Source: Leptodactylus fallax (lineage: Eukaryota; Chordata; Amphibia; Anura; Leptodactylidae). Taken from it: a stretch of 64,000 nucleotides of DNA. The translations under genes were made by a program, and so were the position numbers. The notes below the pieces were generated by a model. The model made no database searches, was not told where the DNA came from, and saw only the letters and a list, made by a program, of their open reading frames with translations. Within the stretch, counting starts at the first letter, position 1. Every line of letters starts with the position of its first letter. The DNA lies in the NCBI GenBank assembly GCA_947044405.1, contig CAMRHE010000021.1, forward strand, positions 6,432,501 to 6,496,500. The letters are read 5' to 3'. Shown in pieces: positions 1 through 12,405 of the stretch.

Positions 1-1283
1 GTATTTTCTGATGAACAGTATATAACTGATGCAGCAAGGAACTGTAGGATTTGATCATGTAAATGATGAATCTATTGCTAACTCTGATTTTGAGTTCTTT
101 TGTAGATGGCTCTCGATTTGGGAAGGATGGCAAATTCTATACCAGATATGCCAGTGAACATGAGGTAAACAAGCAGAACCATTACCCCCACAGGTCTCAG
201 CTCAAGAAGCTGAACTGAAAGCACTCACTGAAACAGTGTAAAATAGCTGAGGGTAAGCTCGCTATGCCTTTTATATAGAATAAGACTATCGTCCAATCTG
301 GAGAGTAAGAGCTTACCTTAGTTCTAATAGTATGCTTATAAAAGATTTCCAGGCTATTCAGGAGTTGATGGAGATCATGCTGCCACCAAGGCTATTATAA
401 AAGAGATTAGAGATAATGCAAGGGCAGATGCTGCCGCCAAACTAGCTGCAGAAAAGCCTAGGGAACATGCTTCAACACTGGTGGTCACCATACCAGAGCA
501 AGCTTCTCAGCTCTCTTTTCAGGTTCTAAAAACATTGCAGGACCAATCCGGTCCAGAAGAAAAGAAGACTTGGGAGCAGCAAGGTGCAAAAGAAGATGAA
601 CAAGGCCTGATGGTCAGTGGTAAGAGAGTATGTTTACCAAGAGCATTGTTCCCAATGATGGCGCAAGCAGCTCATTCTCAAGTGCACCACTCAAAAACAG
701 CCATGTATGACCTGGTGAGCAACGATGGGTAGCTCCAGGTTTTAGCACAACTGCAGCCAGATACATGCAAGCCTGCATGACATGTGCTAGGCATAATGTG
801 GGCCAAAAAGTAAAGGTTCCTCAGAAACACACCCCAAAGCCCTTGTACCCGTTTCAGAGATTGCAGGTTGACTATATACAGTTACCAAAGGTGGGAAGGT
901 ATGAGTACGTGCTTGTGTGTGTTGATCTCTTTTCAGGATGGCCTGAGGCATTTCCGGTACAGAAAGCCACCGCTAAAGCAACTGCAGATAAACCAGTTAA
1001 AGAAGTAGTGTGCAGATATGGGATTCCCGAGACCATCGAAAGTGATAATAGCACTCACTTCACTGGACAGTCCTCTTCTAGATCCAAACCATGTACTGGG
1101 AACACATTCCCTAAAGCCAGGAGACTGGGTGGTGGTAAAGAGACACGTGAGAGCCTTGATCCACGGTTTGATGGTCCTTTCCAAGTGCTTCTGACAACAT
1201 CCTCTTCAGTCAAGTTAGAAGGAAAGTCGACGTGTATCCACGCTAGTCACTGTAAAAAGGTGACCTGCCCGGAAGAGGACTGA
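1..1283 (+). pseudogene. ERV-A pol fragment: RNase H remnant and internally deleted integrase
   Basis: Positions 50-480 contain shifted-frame remnants of RNase H; the FVDGSR start is readable near 100-120. From 481 to 1283 comes integrase. The zinc-binding region lies around 660-800 (a CxxC pair near 775-790) and the first catalytic Asp is in the DYIQLP stretch near 870. The second is in ESDN near 1040. Directly after the SDN..THFTG text the frame jumps to the C-terminal domain, so about 120 residues including the third catalytic Glu are missing compared with the copy at 58583-60433. The end keeps the GPFQVLL and IHASHCKK motifs of gamma-type integrases. This copy cannot encode an active integrase. 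Confidence 0.85.
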
Positions 1284-1487
1284 AAGGATCTGGTACCTAC
1301 TGGTGATCCTAGCCCTGGTGACACAACCAGTGAGCTTGTTCTAAAAGAAGAATGGGACAATAAATTGATTAAACACCATAAGGTGTTAACTAGGATGAGT
1401 AGGAAGAACCAAGGGATTGTTGGATCTGTACTCACAGCCCTGGTTCTGCAAAGACTATGTTTTATCTAGCACTCCCTCTTGACCTAG

Positions 1488-2863
1488 ATGAGTTTTTCTC
1501 TTAATGACTCCTGTTTTCATAATGTTTTGTGGAGTCCAGTGACTTATAAGGGAATGAACATCAGTAATAATCACTTTGTTCCAATTCCCATAGCAGGTTG
1601 GGTGACCCTCCCATGGTTACAGCTAAACCTGACAGGTAGACCAAGCAAGTGGTATGATTGGAAAAAGGAAAATTTGAACATAAATTCAAAGTCCCATATC
1701 ATGCCGGTATCATTCCCACAGAAGAGCTTAATATTAGCCTTAGTCTGCCAAGCACCTCTATTGTAAGGTCAGGTAAAGTGGATTTCATTTTTAAGAAAAA
1801 GATTCATGCCCCCTTACAAGATAGTGACAGATGGTTCACAGAGGGAATAAAGGGTTGTCCAGAGCACAACTCCTCAATAGAACGGGGATTAGTCAAGAAT
1901 AGTCAGGGGTGTCTGATACAGAGCACCGGACCCCAAAGAAACAGAGACGGGGGGTAAGGGGTGTGCAAAACCCCCCCATGCAGCGACTCTTTAGCTACCT
2001 CTCTTGCCTAGTTCAGCTTCAGAGAGCATGCAAATTGCCCAAGGATGTATATCTAGTATGTGGTCATCAGGCATACAAGTGGCTACCCCCAGGGGGAGAG
2101 GGACTTGTACTCTAGCTAGACTGACACCAGCCACCTTCATAATTGCCCATGAAAATGTGAAACCTGAGATGATACCCCATCATACTTTGTACAAGAGTGC
2201 AGCAGACAATCACCCTAGGAAAGATGGGTGACCCCATGTGGTTTCAATGGGTACAAGAAACAGAATCATCAGCACGATACTCTTGTATCCCATGGTTATG
2301 CAAACTTGTGACAAGTTAGTAGAATCCACCAATTATCTAGATGAACAGATATACACCATTCTAGGCCTGTTGAATGCCACTAATACGATACAAGGACAAC
2401 TGATAATAGTCAGCAAACAACACACCATAGTCCTTGACTATCTCACAGCAGCACAGGGGGGAATGTGTCAGTTTATTGGACCTTCCTGTTGCCACTATAT
2501 CAACTTGGGAATCTTCAAGTACTGGCAGGGATTGATAAAGTCAGAGAACTTAGAGAGAAATGGATCAAAGAACATCAGAAGACACAGGACAGTTGGTGGT
2601 CAGACACCTTTTCGTTCTTAAATCCTACCAATTGGTTTAAGGGATTAGGTGGATGGTTTATGGGAATATTACAGGGAATATTTCAAATATTATTGCTGTG
2701 TTTTTGCATCTATTTGACTATAAAGTTTATAATATGGCTTGTAAAGAAACTTGCTAGAAAAAGGTGCAAACCCAGGACAGTGGGTTTGCAGGTTGTAAGG
2801 GTGGTTGGACACACTGACAGACATGACAGTGAAGGCATCCGTCTGAGTGTATTAGACCAATAG
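1488..2863 (+). pseudogene. ERV-A envelope (SU and TM) pseudogene
   Basis: Several overlapping broken frames cover the envelope. 1488-2230 holds SU-like text with N-glycosylation sites (for example NLTG) but no long frame. The frame starting at 2238 holds the TM ectodomain, with the immunosuppressive-like stretch and a CX6CC motif (C-QFIGPS-CC) near 2465-2500. A frameshift near 2500-2600 moves the rest into the frame ending at 2863. That part carries a Trp-rich membrane-proximal region, a hydrophobic membrane anchor around 2660-2745 and a short basic tail. CX6CC links this Env to gamma-type retroviruses. It is non-functional as it stands. Confidence 0.8.
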
Positions 2864-3181
2864 GTATGTAAATGGTATAACATATCCATGGGGAATGAGG
2901 TGAAGTCTCCATAAAAATCCTCAGGATCTGATTAGCAGATCCTAATGTACCCTGGGTATGGGTTATATCATTTACAAAATGAGGGAAATGTGGAGGATGA
3001 CTCAGCTTATGTATCCTCCATTTTGTATTCCATGGCCATGTGGGACCATGCCTGTAGGCATTTTATATTCATACATTTGTTTAGAGAGTTCACCCCCCAC
3101 CAGATGCCTTAATAGGGTGAGGCTCCTGTCTGTTTGTTGTCCAACTGACAGCTTTGTCATCAATCATGTTATGATAGTTGT

Positions 3182-3333
3182 ACTAGTTCAACCTGTCCTG
3201 TCTATACACTGTATTTAAGACTAGTTCAACCTGTTTTATCTACACACTGTATTTGAGACTAGTTCAACCTGTTTTGTCTACACACTGTATTTGAGAGTAG
3301 TTCAACCTGTCTTGTCTATACACTGTATTTAAA
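3182..3333 (+). repeat. Four exact-length 38-bp tandem units in the LTR
   Basis: Units start at 3182, 3220, 3258 and 3296, each 38 bp, beginning (A)CTAGTTCAACCTGT and ending TGTATTTRAR. The units differ at only a few positions. Repeats of this kind inside U3 often act as enhancers in retroviral LTRs; here that role is inferred. Each unit also ends in a TATTTAA/TATTTGA box. Confidence 0.9.
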
Positions 3334-3349
3334 ACCACCTTTTTCCTCC

Positions 3350-3355
3350 ATTAAA
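3350..3355 (+). promoter_or_regulatory. LTR poly(A) signal ATTAAA
   Basis: ATTAAA lies 17 bp after the last 38-bp unit, with a TG-rich stretch starting about 40 bp downstream, as expected at the R/U5 part of an LTR. Confidence 0.5.
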
Positions 3356-3430
3356 GCAGAACCCACTATATACACAATATACATATATGCATATGTGTGT
3401 GTCTCTCTCTCTGAGCTAGCTCATACATCA

Positions 3431-4100
3431 ACTTTATGAATTTGGACTTAAATACGGCAATACTTAGAGCGGATTGCGCTCCCAGTGGGTCCCAATTAAG
3501 TGAACCTAGCCTTATAGATTTTAGTGCCTCCTGGTTGCATCATGGAAACATTAGTGTCTCCAGGTTGCATCATGGCTTGGTTGATGCAACTGTTTATCTA
3601 TGTGGCATCTCACATTTTAGAATTGCCTGTAAATGTTATAAAATATGCATAAAATATTTAAGGTACATTGTTTCTGCATTTTATATACCACAAAAGATAC
3701 ATTTAAAACATCTAGGTTTTAAAATGTGTTATAAATATGTTCATTTTTATAAAGTTTTACTTGTTTAGACAATATATTTGTTTGTTTATTTTCTTTTTAA
3801 GTAGAATAGCATTAGTTGTCTGTATAATGCTGCCTTTCGCAGTCTGTACTTTGTACACACATATCTTTTTCACTATCTGATGCATGGTAGCTATAGTTTA
3901 CATACATCAAGATAAGATACAAAGCTCTTGTTTTTACTGAAGTAAAGATTCATGAAACAGTTAATTGAAATGCCTTCAAAATCAGTTCAATATGGTACAT
4001 AAAGCAATAGGAGGGATGTTCCAGAAGTCGAACACATCCCTCTCTTTTCCGCCAATAGGAGCAGGGAAACAGGTCCAACACCCATTTTTGGGACTATTTC
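3431..4100. other. Intergenic, between ERV-A and TAT
   Basis: AT-rich single-copy-looking sequence. A short phrase containing GGTTGCATCATGG is repeated in tandem near 3532-3580. No gene was recognised. Confidence 0.5.
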
Positions 4101-4210
4101 AAAGACAGCTGGTGCCTATTCTGTGATTCCTGTGTGTTAGATTATTGAGAGATACAAAAGAGAGAAACAAAATTCTTCATCCCTGAACACATTTGACTTG
4201 GCAAGAACAG
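4040..4210 (+). promoter_or_regulatory. tat: Probable TAT promoter and non-coding exon 1
   Basis: A CCAAT box (4053) is followed about 150 bp later by a good splice donor (AACAG|GTAACC, exon end 4210). The next acceptor in register is exon 2 at 4610, which opens 9 bp before the start codon. A non-coding first exon is usual for vertebrate TAT genes. No clear TATA box is seen and the transcription start is not fixed by the sequence. Confidence 0.4.
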
Positions 4211-4609
4211 GTAACCGATATTAGGAAAAAATAATAGATTAATATAAGTATTCATTTAAAAAATATTTATAACATTGAATGTTTTTATTTTGTATTGATT
4301 AAAATGTAATTTTATCTAAAGCTGTAACAAATGATTAATACTAAATTGCCCATACATACATATATTTCATAATATAAGACTTTATTTTATATTGAGTCAT
4401 TATAAGCATAAATTAACATTAATTGGTTTTTTTTGTTAGTAAAACTATAATATATCTGCAAATTTAAATGTTTTTTTAAATTTTCATTTGTTTACATTTT
4501 ACATAAACTTAATTTTAAATCTGTAAAAACATTAAACTATATATCAATGTTTAGTTTACAAGTTTATGGATTTTCTCATGCTTCTAATATTAATATGTTA
4601 ACTTTGCAG

Positions 4610-4850
4610 AAAATGCAGATGGATTCCTATGTCATCCAAGTTAATGGCTCCCCTGTCCACCCTAAAGTCCTTGATGTTCATGTTAATATTCAGAGGCAAA
4701 ATGGTATTGAGAAAATAAAAAACCGAAAGCCAAGATGGGCTGTGAGAGCATCAGAAATGTCAAAGAAGACGTTCAATCCGATCAGAGCCATTGTGGACAC
4801 TATGAAAGCCAAGCCTCATCCTAATAAGGCAATGATTGCTTTATCTATAG
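4610..4850 (+). CDS. tat: TAT exon 2 (first coding exon)
   Basis: The acceptor TTTGCAG ends at 4609 and the donor GTCAGT starts at 4851. Codes the N-terminal TAT-specific region and the conserved [12 protein letters not shown] stretch. Confidence 0.93.
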
Positions 4851-7800
4851 GTCAGTATCAAGGTGATTTTGTTCCAAAGTAAAAATTTTACAAATGAGTC
4901 CCATTTGAACAAAACTAATAATTTTTTTTTGACAACTAGGAGGTATAATTTTCTATACCGTTCTTCTGATATTTTCTTAGAGACACCAATCATGTGTCAT
5001 CACTACAGGATTGTACTGAACCTACTTGATCAGAATTAACATAGTAATATTTATTCTAGGTGATCCCACAGTATTTGGAAACCTTCCTACTGATGATGAA
5101 GTTGTTCGAGCTATGAAAGATGCAATTGACTCTCAAAAGTATAATGGTTATGCTCCAAGTATAGGTAAGGCTACAGACCACTTATCATTGACTAATAATA
5201 CATTACACAGATTTTTTTTTTTAAATAATTTAATAACCCAGTAAAATTGTCTTACAAATGTCTAAAGGTAACTGTCGAGTTATCAGTATTGTACATACTA
5301 GAACAGTAGAGTTACCCATATCATAGAATCCAGAACAGTAGTCATTTGTCTCATAGTATCCACAGCAGTGGAGTTCTTAAGAGTCCATAAGAATCCAGGG
5401 GAACAGAAGTCATTTAAATAATTTAATCCAGAACAACAGAGTCATCATTATCATGGAACTCAGAACTATTAAAGAAACACAATTATATCAAAATCCAGAA
5501 GGACGGTAGTGTCAAAGTAGTGTTATTCTAGTAGGTGACCAAAACTAATAATCTTGCATTTGTAGGATACCAGTCAAGTCGGGAAGTGGTTGCCAAGTAC
5601 TACACATGCCCTGATGCCCCTTTGGAAGCCAAAGTAGGTATTTGATTGCTAAAATTACATTAATTCAACCTATGGAATTATTACATCTCTGGATCTCTTC
5701 AACTTTGTTATGCCATAATTACAATGATAACATTCTTCATACAGGATGTCATCCTCACAAGTGGCTGCAGCCAGGCTATTGAATTGGCTCTTGCGGTTTT
5801 GGCCAATCCTGGACAAAACATACTGATTCCACGTCCTGGATTCTCCCTATACAAAACTCTGGCCTTGTCTCTGGGGGTAGAAGTGAAAGTCTACAATTTG
5901 ATAGTAAGTTAAATATTTTATTAAAAAATCTGTATTTTAAGAACTGAGAACTTTAATACCTTGGTTATATGTCAATTCCAGTAAAGAACTATGAGGATAT
6001 TGAAGTGTACATTTTGATAAAAGATGCATAAAATATAAAAGATGCATTTTCATAAAAGATACTTGAGTCCTTGAGTTTTTTTAAGATGTTAAAATTGTAA
6101 GATTAAGGCTGAGGCTCCACATTGTGTAAACGCAACTTTTTTGTTGCAGATTTTGCTGTGCTTTTTTTTTAGCCAAAAGCAAGAATGACTAGAAAAGGAA
6201 TGGGAAATATATAGGAAGTTCTTATACTTCTACGTTCTGCTCAATCCACCCCTGGCTAAAAGAAAAAAAAGCAGCAAAATCTGCAACAAAAAAAGCTGCG
6301 TTTACACAATGTGGGGCCTCAGCCTTAAGGGGTTTTCCCATTTTAGACATTTATGGCATATTGGTATTAAATGACTGACCTTACCCTTTATAAAACCACT
6401 ACATCTGGCCACCTCCAAAGGGTAACTTACACTAAAGTTCTTGAGCACCCTCTCAGCTACCATGCACAATTTATAATACTTTTTATCTTCTGTTACTTCT
6501 GTACCCAGTATAGCTAGTCATCTTTGAACACACAATATGACAAAAGTCCAAAACCTTTAATAATAGATATGCTTCAAGTGGAAATGATGGTTGCTGGAAG
6601 AGTAGAACTAAATATTATGTTGCATTTACAGCCAGAGAAGTCCTGGGAGATTGATCTGAAACACATGGAATCTCTAGTGGATGACAAAACTGCCTGTATC
6701 ATCATCAACAATCCATCCAATCCCTGTGGCTCAGTGTTTAGCAAGAAACATTTACAAAAAATCCTTGCCGGTAAATTGACTGTGTTGTAAATCTGAAACT
6801 TTTAACTAGTCTACTAGTCTATTGTCAGGACTCAGGAGTGTTGACAGATAAACATTTCTATATCGTGAGAAGGTTCATATACAATATATACAAGTAATTA
6901 AAATATATTGTATTAGGGGTGCTGGATATGGATATATAATAAGATTTGACTTATGAGACAGTCAGTTAATGAAATTACTCCAAATCTTAATATGCAAAGG
7001 CTCCATCTGTCACCTGTCCTGATTTTGGATTAGGGGCACTTGGACTGTCACTGGGGCTTTGTGGCTGTTATTTATGCAATGTGGCTGCCACATTGTTATA
7101 GAAACACTGCTGCTATCCAAAAGACTGCACCTATGCCTCTAGAATTCCAACCAAAATACTAGAAAATGCATTGTGTCCTAATACTTGAATAATACATTAC
7201 CACTTCATTTACTTGACACATCTTTCTTCCTCAGTGGCCTCCAGGCAATGTGTACCCATCTTGGCCGATGAAATATATGGTGATATGGTGAGTGTATCTC
7301 TCTTAATGCAGTTTATCTCAATATATACTCTTTTCTGCCACAATAGTTATATTAGGTTTATAACTATTCTGGCTGTGGAACTCAGCACTACCTGTACAGA
7401 ACTCCTGGTGAGTATGTGGTGGGCTTGTGCTTTCACACAGCAGCAAAACCAGACAATCCAAGGTGCAGTGTAATCCATAGAGGAGGGACAGAACAGTATC
7501 TTGAGTCTCTATTGCTTTGACTTCACATTGAGCTAGTGATTCCTTCAGGGCCCCTCACCTGAGGTTATGCCCACCCTTTACTGTCACTTAGAAATGCTAG
7601 ATGTCACAATGACTTTGCAGTTTGTGTGTTCTTTTGATGTTATCTTTTTTATTTGGCCTCAGTGTTCAATATCTGGAGTTCTAAACAGTTACAGATGTTT
7701 ATAAATGGAAAGTGACTCACACAGTACAGAGCAGATTAATTTAGGTCTACTTACTTACAAGTACAGTAAATAGAGCAATGAAATCCATCTGATTTATAAC

Positions 7801-10800
7801 ATTTTAATTAATATACCTTATAACTTAATAGTACCAGAATCATTATGTTATGTTAAATATGAATTACTTCCCATAAAGAGGACATATAGTATATCCACTA
7901 GCTTGTATTCAATAAAGTATGCAATGTTGGAGAGGAAACGTCAACTATGGTGCAAAAAAAACTTTTTTTTTTTTTTTCCAAAATGTTTTTATTGATATTG
8001 GTGTTCATACATAAGGGCAATGTTCTCTCTTTTTGGAATAGCCTGAAGTAAAAGCTCAATAAAAACATAATAAAATGCAAGCCGTAGACAGCAATATAAC
8101 AGTGGCATAAGGAAATTATTATAGCAAAAATGTACAATATCCAGTGGTATGCAAATCTGCCTTCTATTATGAATGTGATTTAGTTAGCGACCTTTGAAAT
8201 ATGTTTGAAGTGAAGAAAAAAAGAATAAAGGCTGTATTACAATAAAAATAATATGAATAATAAAATCATTAACAAATGATAATAATTAGATTTTAATTTT
8301 CTTTCTTTCAGGTTTTTGAGTATGGGGCATTCCAGGCATTAGCCCCACTGAGTACTAATGTACCAATCCTGTCATGTGGTGGTCTCGCTAAACGCTGGTT
8401 GGTGCCAGGATGGAGAATGGGATGGATCCTAATCCATGATCGTAAAGAAATTTTTGGCAAGGAGGTGAAAATATATTTTATTATTACTAATATTCTTATA
8501 ATAACTTTTAAACTAAAGGTCTTTTAATGCAGTTAATGGGATTTGATATGGTAATGGACTGAAAAACTCTGGAAGAACAGCTTGAGGCTTTTTTGCAATG
8601 TGTGGAAGGGATTAGCCAGAAACGCAGCTTTTTTTTCCATGGTAGAAATGCTACATTTTTGCAAAAGGGGCCCAGCAAAGAAGTCTTCTGTGTCTGTTTT
8701 TTTTTTTTTTTTTTTTAGACCATGAGATATCAGATTACAGAGCCTCGTATTATTAGTATTACTGTTTGTAATGGCCCTTAAAAGCGGCCAGCTGTCAGGG
8801 AATGAACCACAAAACAGATGACATTATCAATGACAAATAACACAGGGCTCATAAGCCCTTGTGACTGTAAAATACCACAGTATTTCAAAAGCAAGTAGAG
8901 AACAGTCATTAGTGTATAGATACTGTATGTGTTTACATAGAAATAATTTATAATAATAATAAAACAAGTTCATTTTAATTTGCCTTATATCTAATATAAA
9001 TTTTGTTGTGCTTCAGATCCGAGAAGGACTTGTAAGACTTAGTCAAAGGATCCTTGGTCCATGTACCATTGTCCAGGGAGCTCTAGATCACATCATGAAG
9101 AGGACGCCACAGCATTTTTATGAAAACACTATAAACTTTATTAAAGTAAGTTAATGTTCTTAAACTAGTTCTCTGCTGCTAACCCTAGGTGGCAATTGGC
9201 AATTTCTTTCCAGTGCCACTTCTGTTGGTGAAATGATGATGGACTTTCATAAATATGGGCCATTGCTTGCAACTACTGCTGTATTTCTAAGTAATAAAAG
9301 AATATTTACTTAGTAAGGGGATGTTCACACTATTGTTAAAAATTTTGCTCTTATCCGTCAGAGGATGAAAGCAATGGACATTAACAGCAACAAAGTGATG
9401 GATGCAGACAAACCCCCTCCATCTGTCATCTGTTCCCATTCATTCTAATGTAAAAACATGATGGAAGCTTTCTTCCATTATGCTTGTTTGCGTTAGTAAC
9501 TGTATACACTACTTTTTCTTCTATTAGAAAAGTAACAAACATGGAGAACAGGAGAAAACTTCCACCATGTTTTTTATTTTTCAGTGAATACAGATTTAGG
9601 CATCTGCATCAGCCAATCTATTGCCATTAATGTCTGTTGTTCAATCAATGGACATTAATAACAATAGTGTGAATTTACCCTAATCCTCTGTTGGCCATCT
9701 TCCTTTCTTGTGTTTCTGGTGGAGATTCTCTAGTTACAGAGTGATTATTCCTCTTTCTTAGCATATGTGGCCCCAAAATAACCTTAAAGGCTATGAACAC
9801 CTTTAGGATGATATTTTATTCCTGCACATGTATTTTTGTGCTAAAAACGTTTTACAATAGTTGCTATTAAAAAATTTAGCATTTTTTTCCATATGTTATA
9901 CTACAATTGAAGTTTGATTTAGTCATAAACCAGTTTAGAAGATGTTCAGAAGAGGTTAGGGTGGCTTGAAACCCAAGCCATCAAACAAGGTCTGTGGTGC
10001 ATTCTACTGTGAATAGAATTCTGCAGCTTGTTATATACTGTAGCATATGTAAGCTACGGAAACCAAATTGTGCAAAATTAATAAAAACCTATTAGAAAAA
10101 CATATTTGTTTGTTTTATAACCTAAAATACTTTAGGCTCAATAGAAAAATTGCTTCAGAAATCACCATGACCTTTAAAGGGGTTATGCAGGGAGATAGAA
10201 TGCTCACTAGTACACTATATATGCTTTATTTCTAATATATAGTCAGGTCCCCCAGAGCCCCAATTACTACCTTTGCATAGTGCAGTGAAGTGCCAGAAGT
10301 CTGTGTCCACTGCAGGGCATGCACAGGAACAAGACATCCGTCCTACCCAGTTGTACTCTGCAAAGCATAACCACTGCAGGGAGAGCACTGGCAGGCTTTA
10401 TTTCTCCATGGATAAGCACATTAAAGTTCTTGAGGTCAGGAAGATCACTGAACTGAAGATACACAATTTTGATATTGTCAATATTTTTATTACGTCATCT
10501 ATGTAACGTATGCTAGGTTGCTATAATGCAAGCAGGACAAACCAAAAACTCAGACTCTACAAACATTGCAATTCATGCCGTGATATTTGTACTGAAATCA
10601 CCACAATTTTGGCCAGGAAACCTTTCTCTCCTAAGATCAACGCCTTCAGTAATGCTTAGGTGATTTTCCAAAGCCATGACATAAATCATATTCAAGTGTG
10701 CTTTGGCCTTGATGAATCTGGATTAAAATAATTTGGTTTATTACAAAACAGCAAATCTCCAGTCTGTATCTGCTTCTGGAGTACCAATTTTATCCGAATT

Positions 10801-12355
10801 TGATTTGATACTAATAGGAACAGTATGTTAAAGGGATTTTCCATAGGTCATCAATGTCAGATAGGCAGGATCCAACACCCAGCACCACCACCAAGCAGCT
10901 GTTTGTAGCTTGAGAGTCACTTTCAGTTCAAAGGCCAATGATGTCACATTCATCAGTCACATGGCCTGTTTGCCACTCAGTCTCATTCAGCTTAATGGGG
11001 CTGAGCTGCAATACCAAGTACAGCCTCTATACAATGTATGGCACTGTGTTTAGTGTGCTGTGAAGAGGCCATGTCATTCATCCAAATGCTGAAGACTCTT
11101 CAAACAGCTGATTGGTGGGGGTGCTGGGCGTCATACCCCCACTGATCTGATATTTATGGCCTGTCCTAAGGATAGGTCATCAATATCATAATTTTGGAAA
11201 ACATCCTGAATGATAACAGTACAGACTGCCCTACAGTGCCCCCTAAACTATTGCAATCCTACACAGTATTACGTATTGAGTTTTTTGACCAGTGAAAAAT
11301 GAGAATTGAGCAATATATCCTAAATAATTAACTACATTGCAAGGCTATGAGTCTAGGACCATCCACTTGGCAAGAAAGAACTATATCTCTGCCAACACAG
11401 TATTCCAAACAACTAGTAGCTTCTGTATGAAAGAGTTAGTCACTCTAATATGAACTTCATAAGTTTCAGGTGTCATCCACAAAGTGCCAGCTAGCATTGA
11501 ACTGGTCACTTTTAGGACTACTACCATTTGATATCCCTAACATTATATGGATCAATTTACAAATTTCTCCTGAATATTGTTGACCTAGTTTTATGTCAGG
11601 TTTATCCATATGGTAAATAAGTCTGTGTAGAAAGAACATATTATGTAATGCCGGGCTATTGCGTCATGGTGCAGGTCATTGCTTTGGCTCTGATATTATC
11701 TGATACAATACTAGCCACTTTTCTCTTTACTTTGGCTTCATATTCTTCCGAGTCAACTATTTTTTGGAACATCCATTGAAATTCATTCTTTTTTTTGTGT
11801 ACTTTTTGCAGTCTAACGCTGACCTATGCTACAATACCCTCTCCTCTGTCCCTGGACTTTGCCCCATCCAACCTGCAGGAGCTATGTATTTAATGGTAAG
11901 TAATATAATAGCCAGACATCCATGCGTTGCAAAATTCCAGTGATTATTTTCCCTATTATAGTTGATATAGAACTGGTCTATACAGCTTGCAGCTGTGTAC
12001 ATCAATTACAAGACATTTAGTGGTACAAAGAAAATATGTCTTCTGTAAAACAAAAAAGGTAGCAGATTTATTTGTCACAGAATCATTAGTAGAAACCTGC
12101 GATTTCTTCCTTATGTGTCCAAGCAGTTGAAAGAGATGCAGTCAGTTTTGTAGAACACATGCCCTTGCTATTTACAAGACATGGACCAATGTTCTTTTTT
12201 AGTGTAATACTCCATATTAGACCCATACCACCAGTGATAAACATGAATGGAATTGGATTCAAATGTATCCATATTACTTTTTTATTCAAATAATAATTTT
12301 TATATTATACTATTCTCCTTGATATACCCTATCCTTTCAAGGCATAAGAAATTAA

Positions 12356-12405
<50 letters not shown>

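Larger units (their letters stand above)
1..3430 (+). mobile_element. Endogenous retrovirus ERV-A, 5'-truncated by the window edge and degenerate
   Basis: The segment reads in order RNase H, integrase, envelope and 3' LTR on the + strand. The integrase C-terminus and the surrounding pol text closely resemble the minus-strand provirus at 58-64 kb, so both belong to one family. The CX6CC envelope motif and the integrase GPF-type C-terminal domain point to a class I (gamma/epsilon-like) retrovirus. Every reading frame is broken by stops, frameshifts or deletions, so this is an old, inactive copy. Its 5' part lies left of the window. Confidence 0.85.
2989..3430 (+). repeat. ERV-A 3' LTR
   Basis: A purine-rich tract (GAGGGAAA, 2981-2988) precedes a TG at 2989, the usual start of a 3' LTR. 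The segment contains a four-unit tandem repeat, an ATTAAA poly(A) signal and a following TG-rich stretch. The right end is uncertain; a CA lies near 3426, and 3430 is an estimate. No second LTR is in the window for comparison. Confidence 0.6.

Noticed and set aside
7213..7473. 86-codon frame over a TAT exon
   Set aside because: Read-through of exon 7 into its intron.
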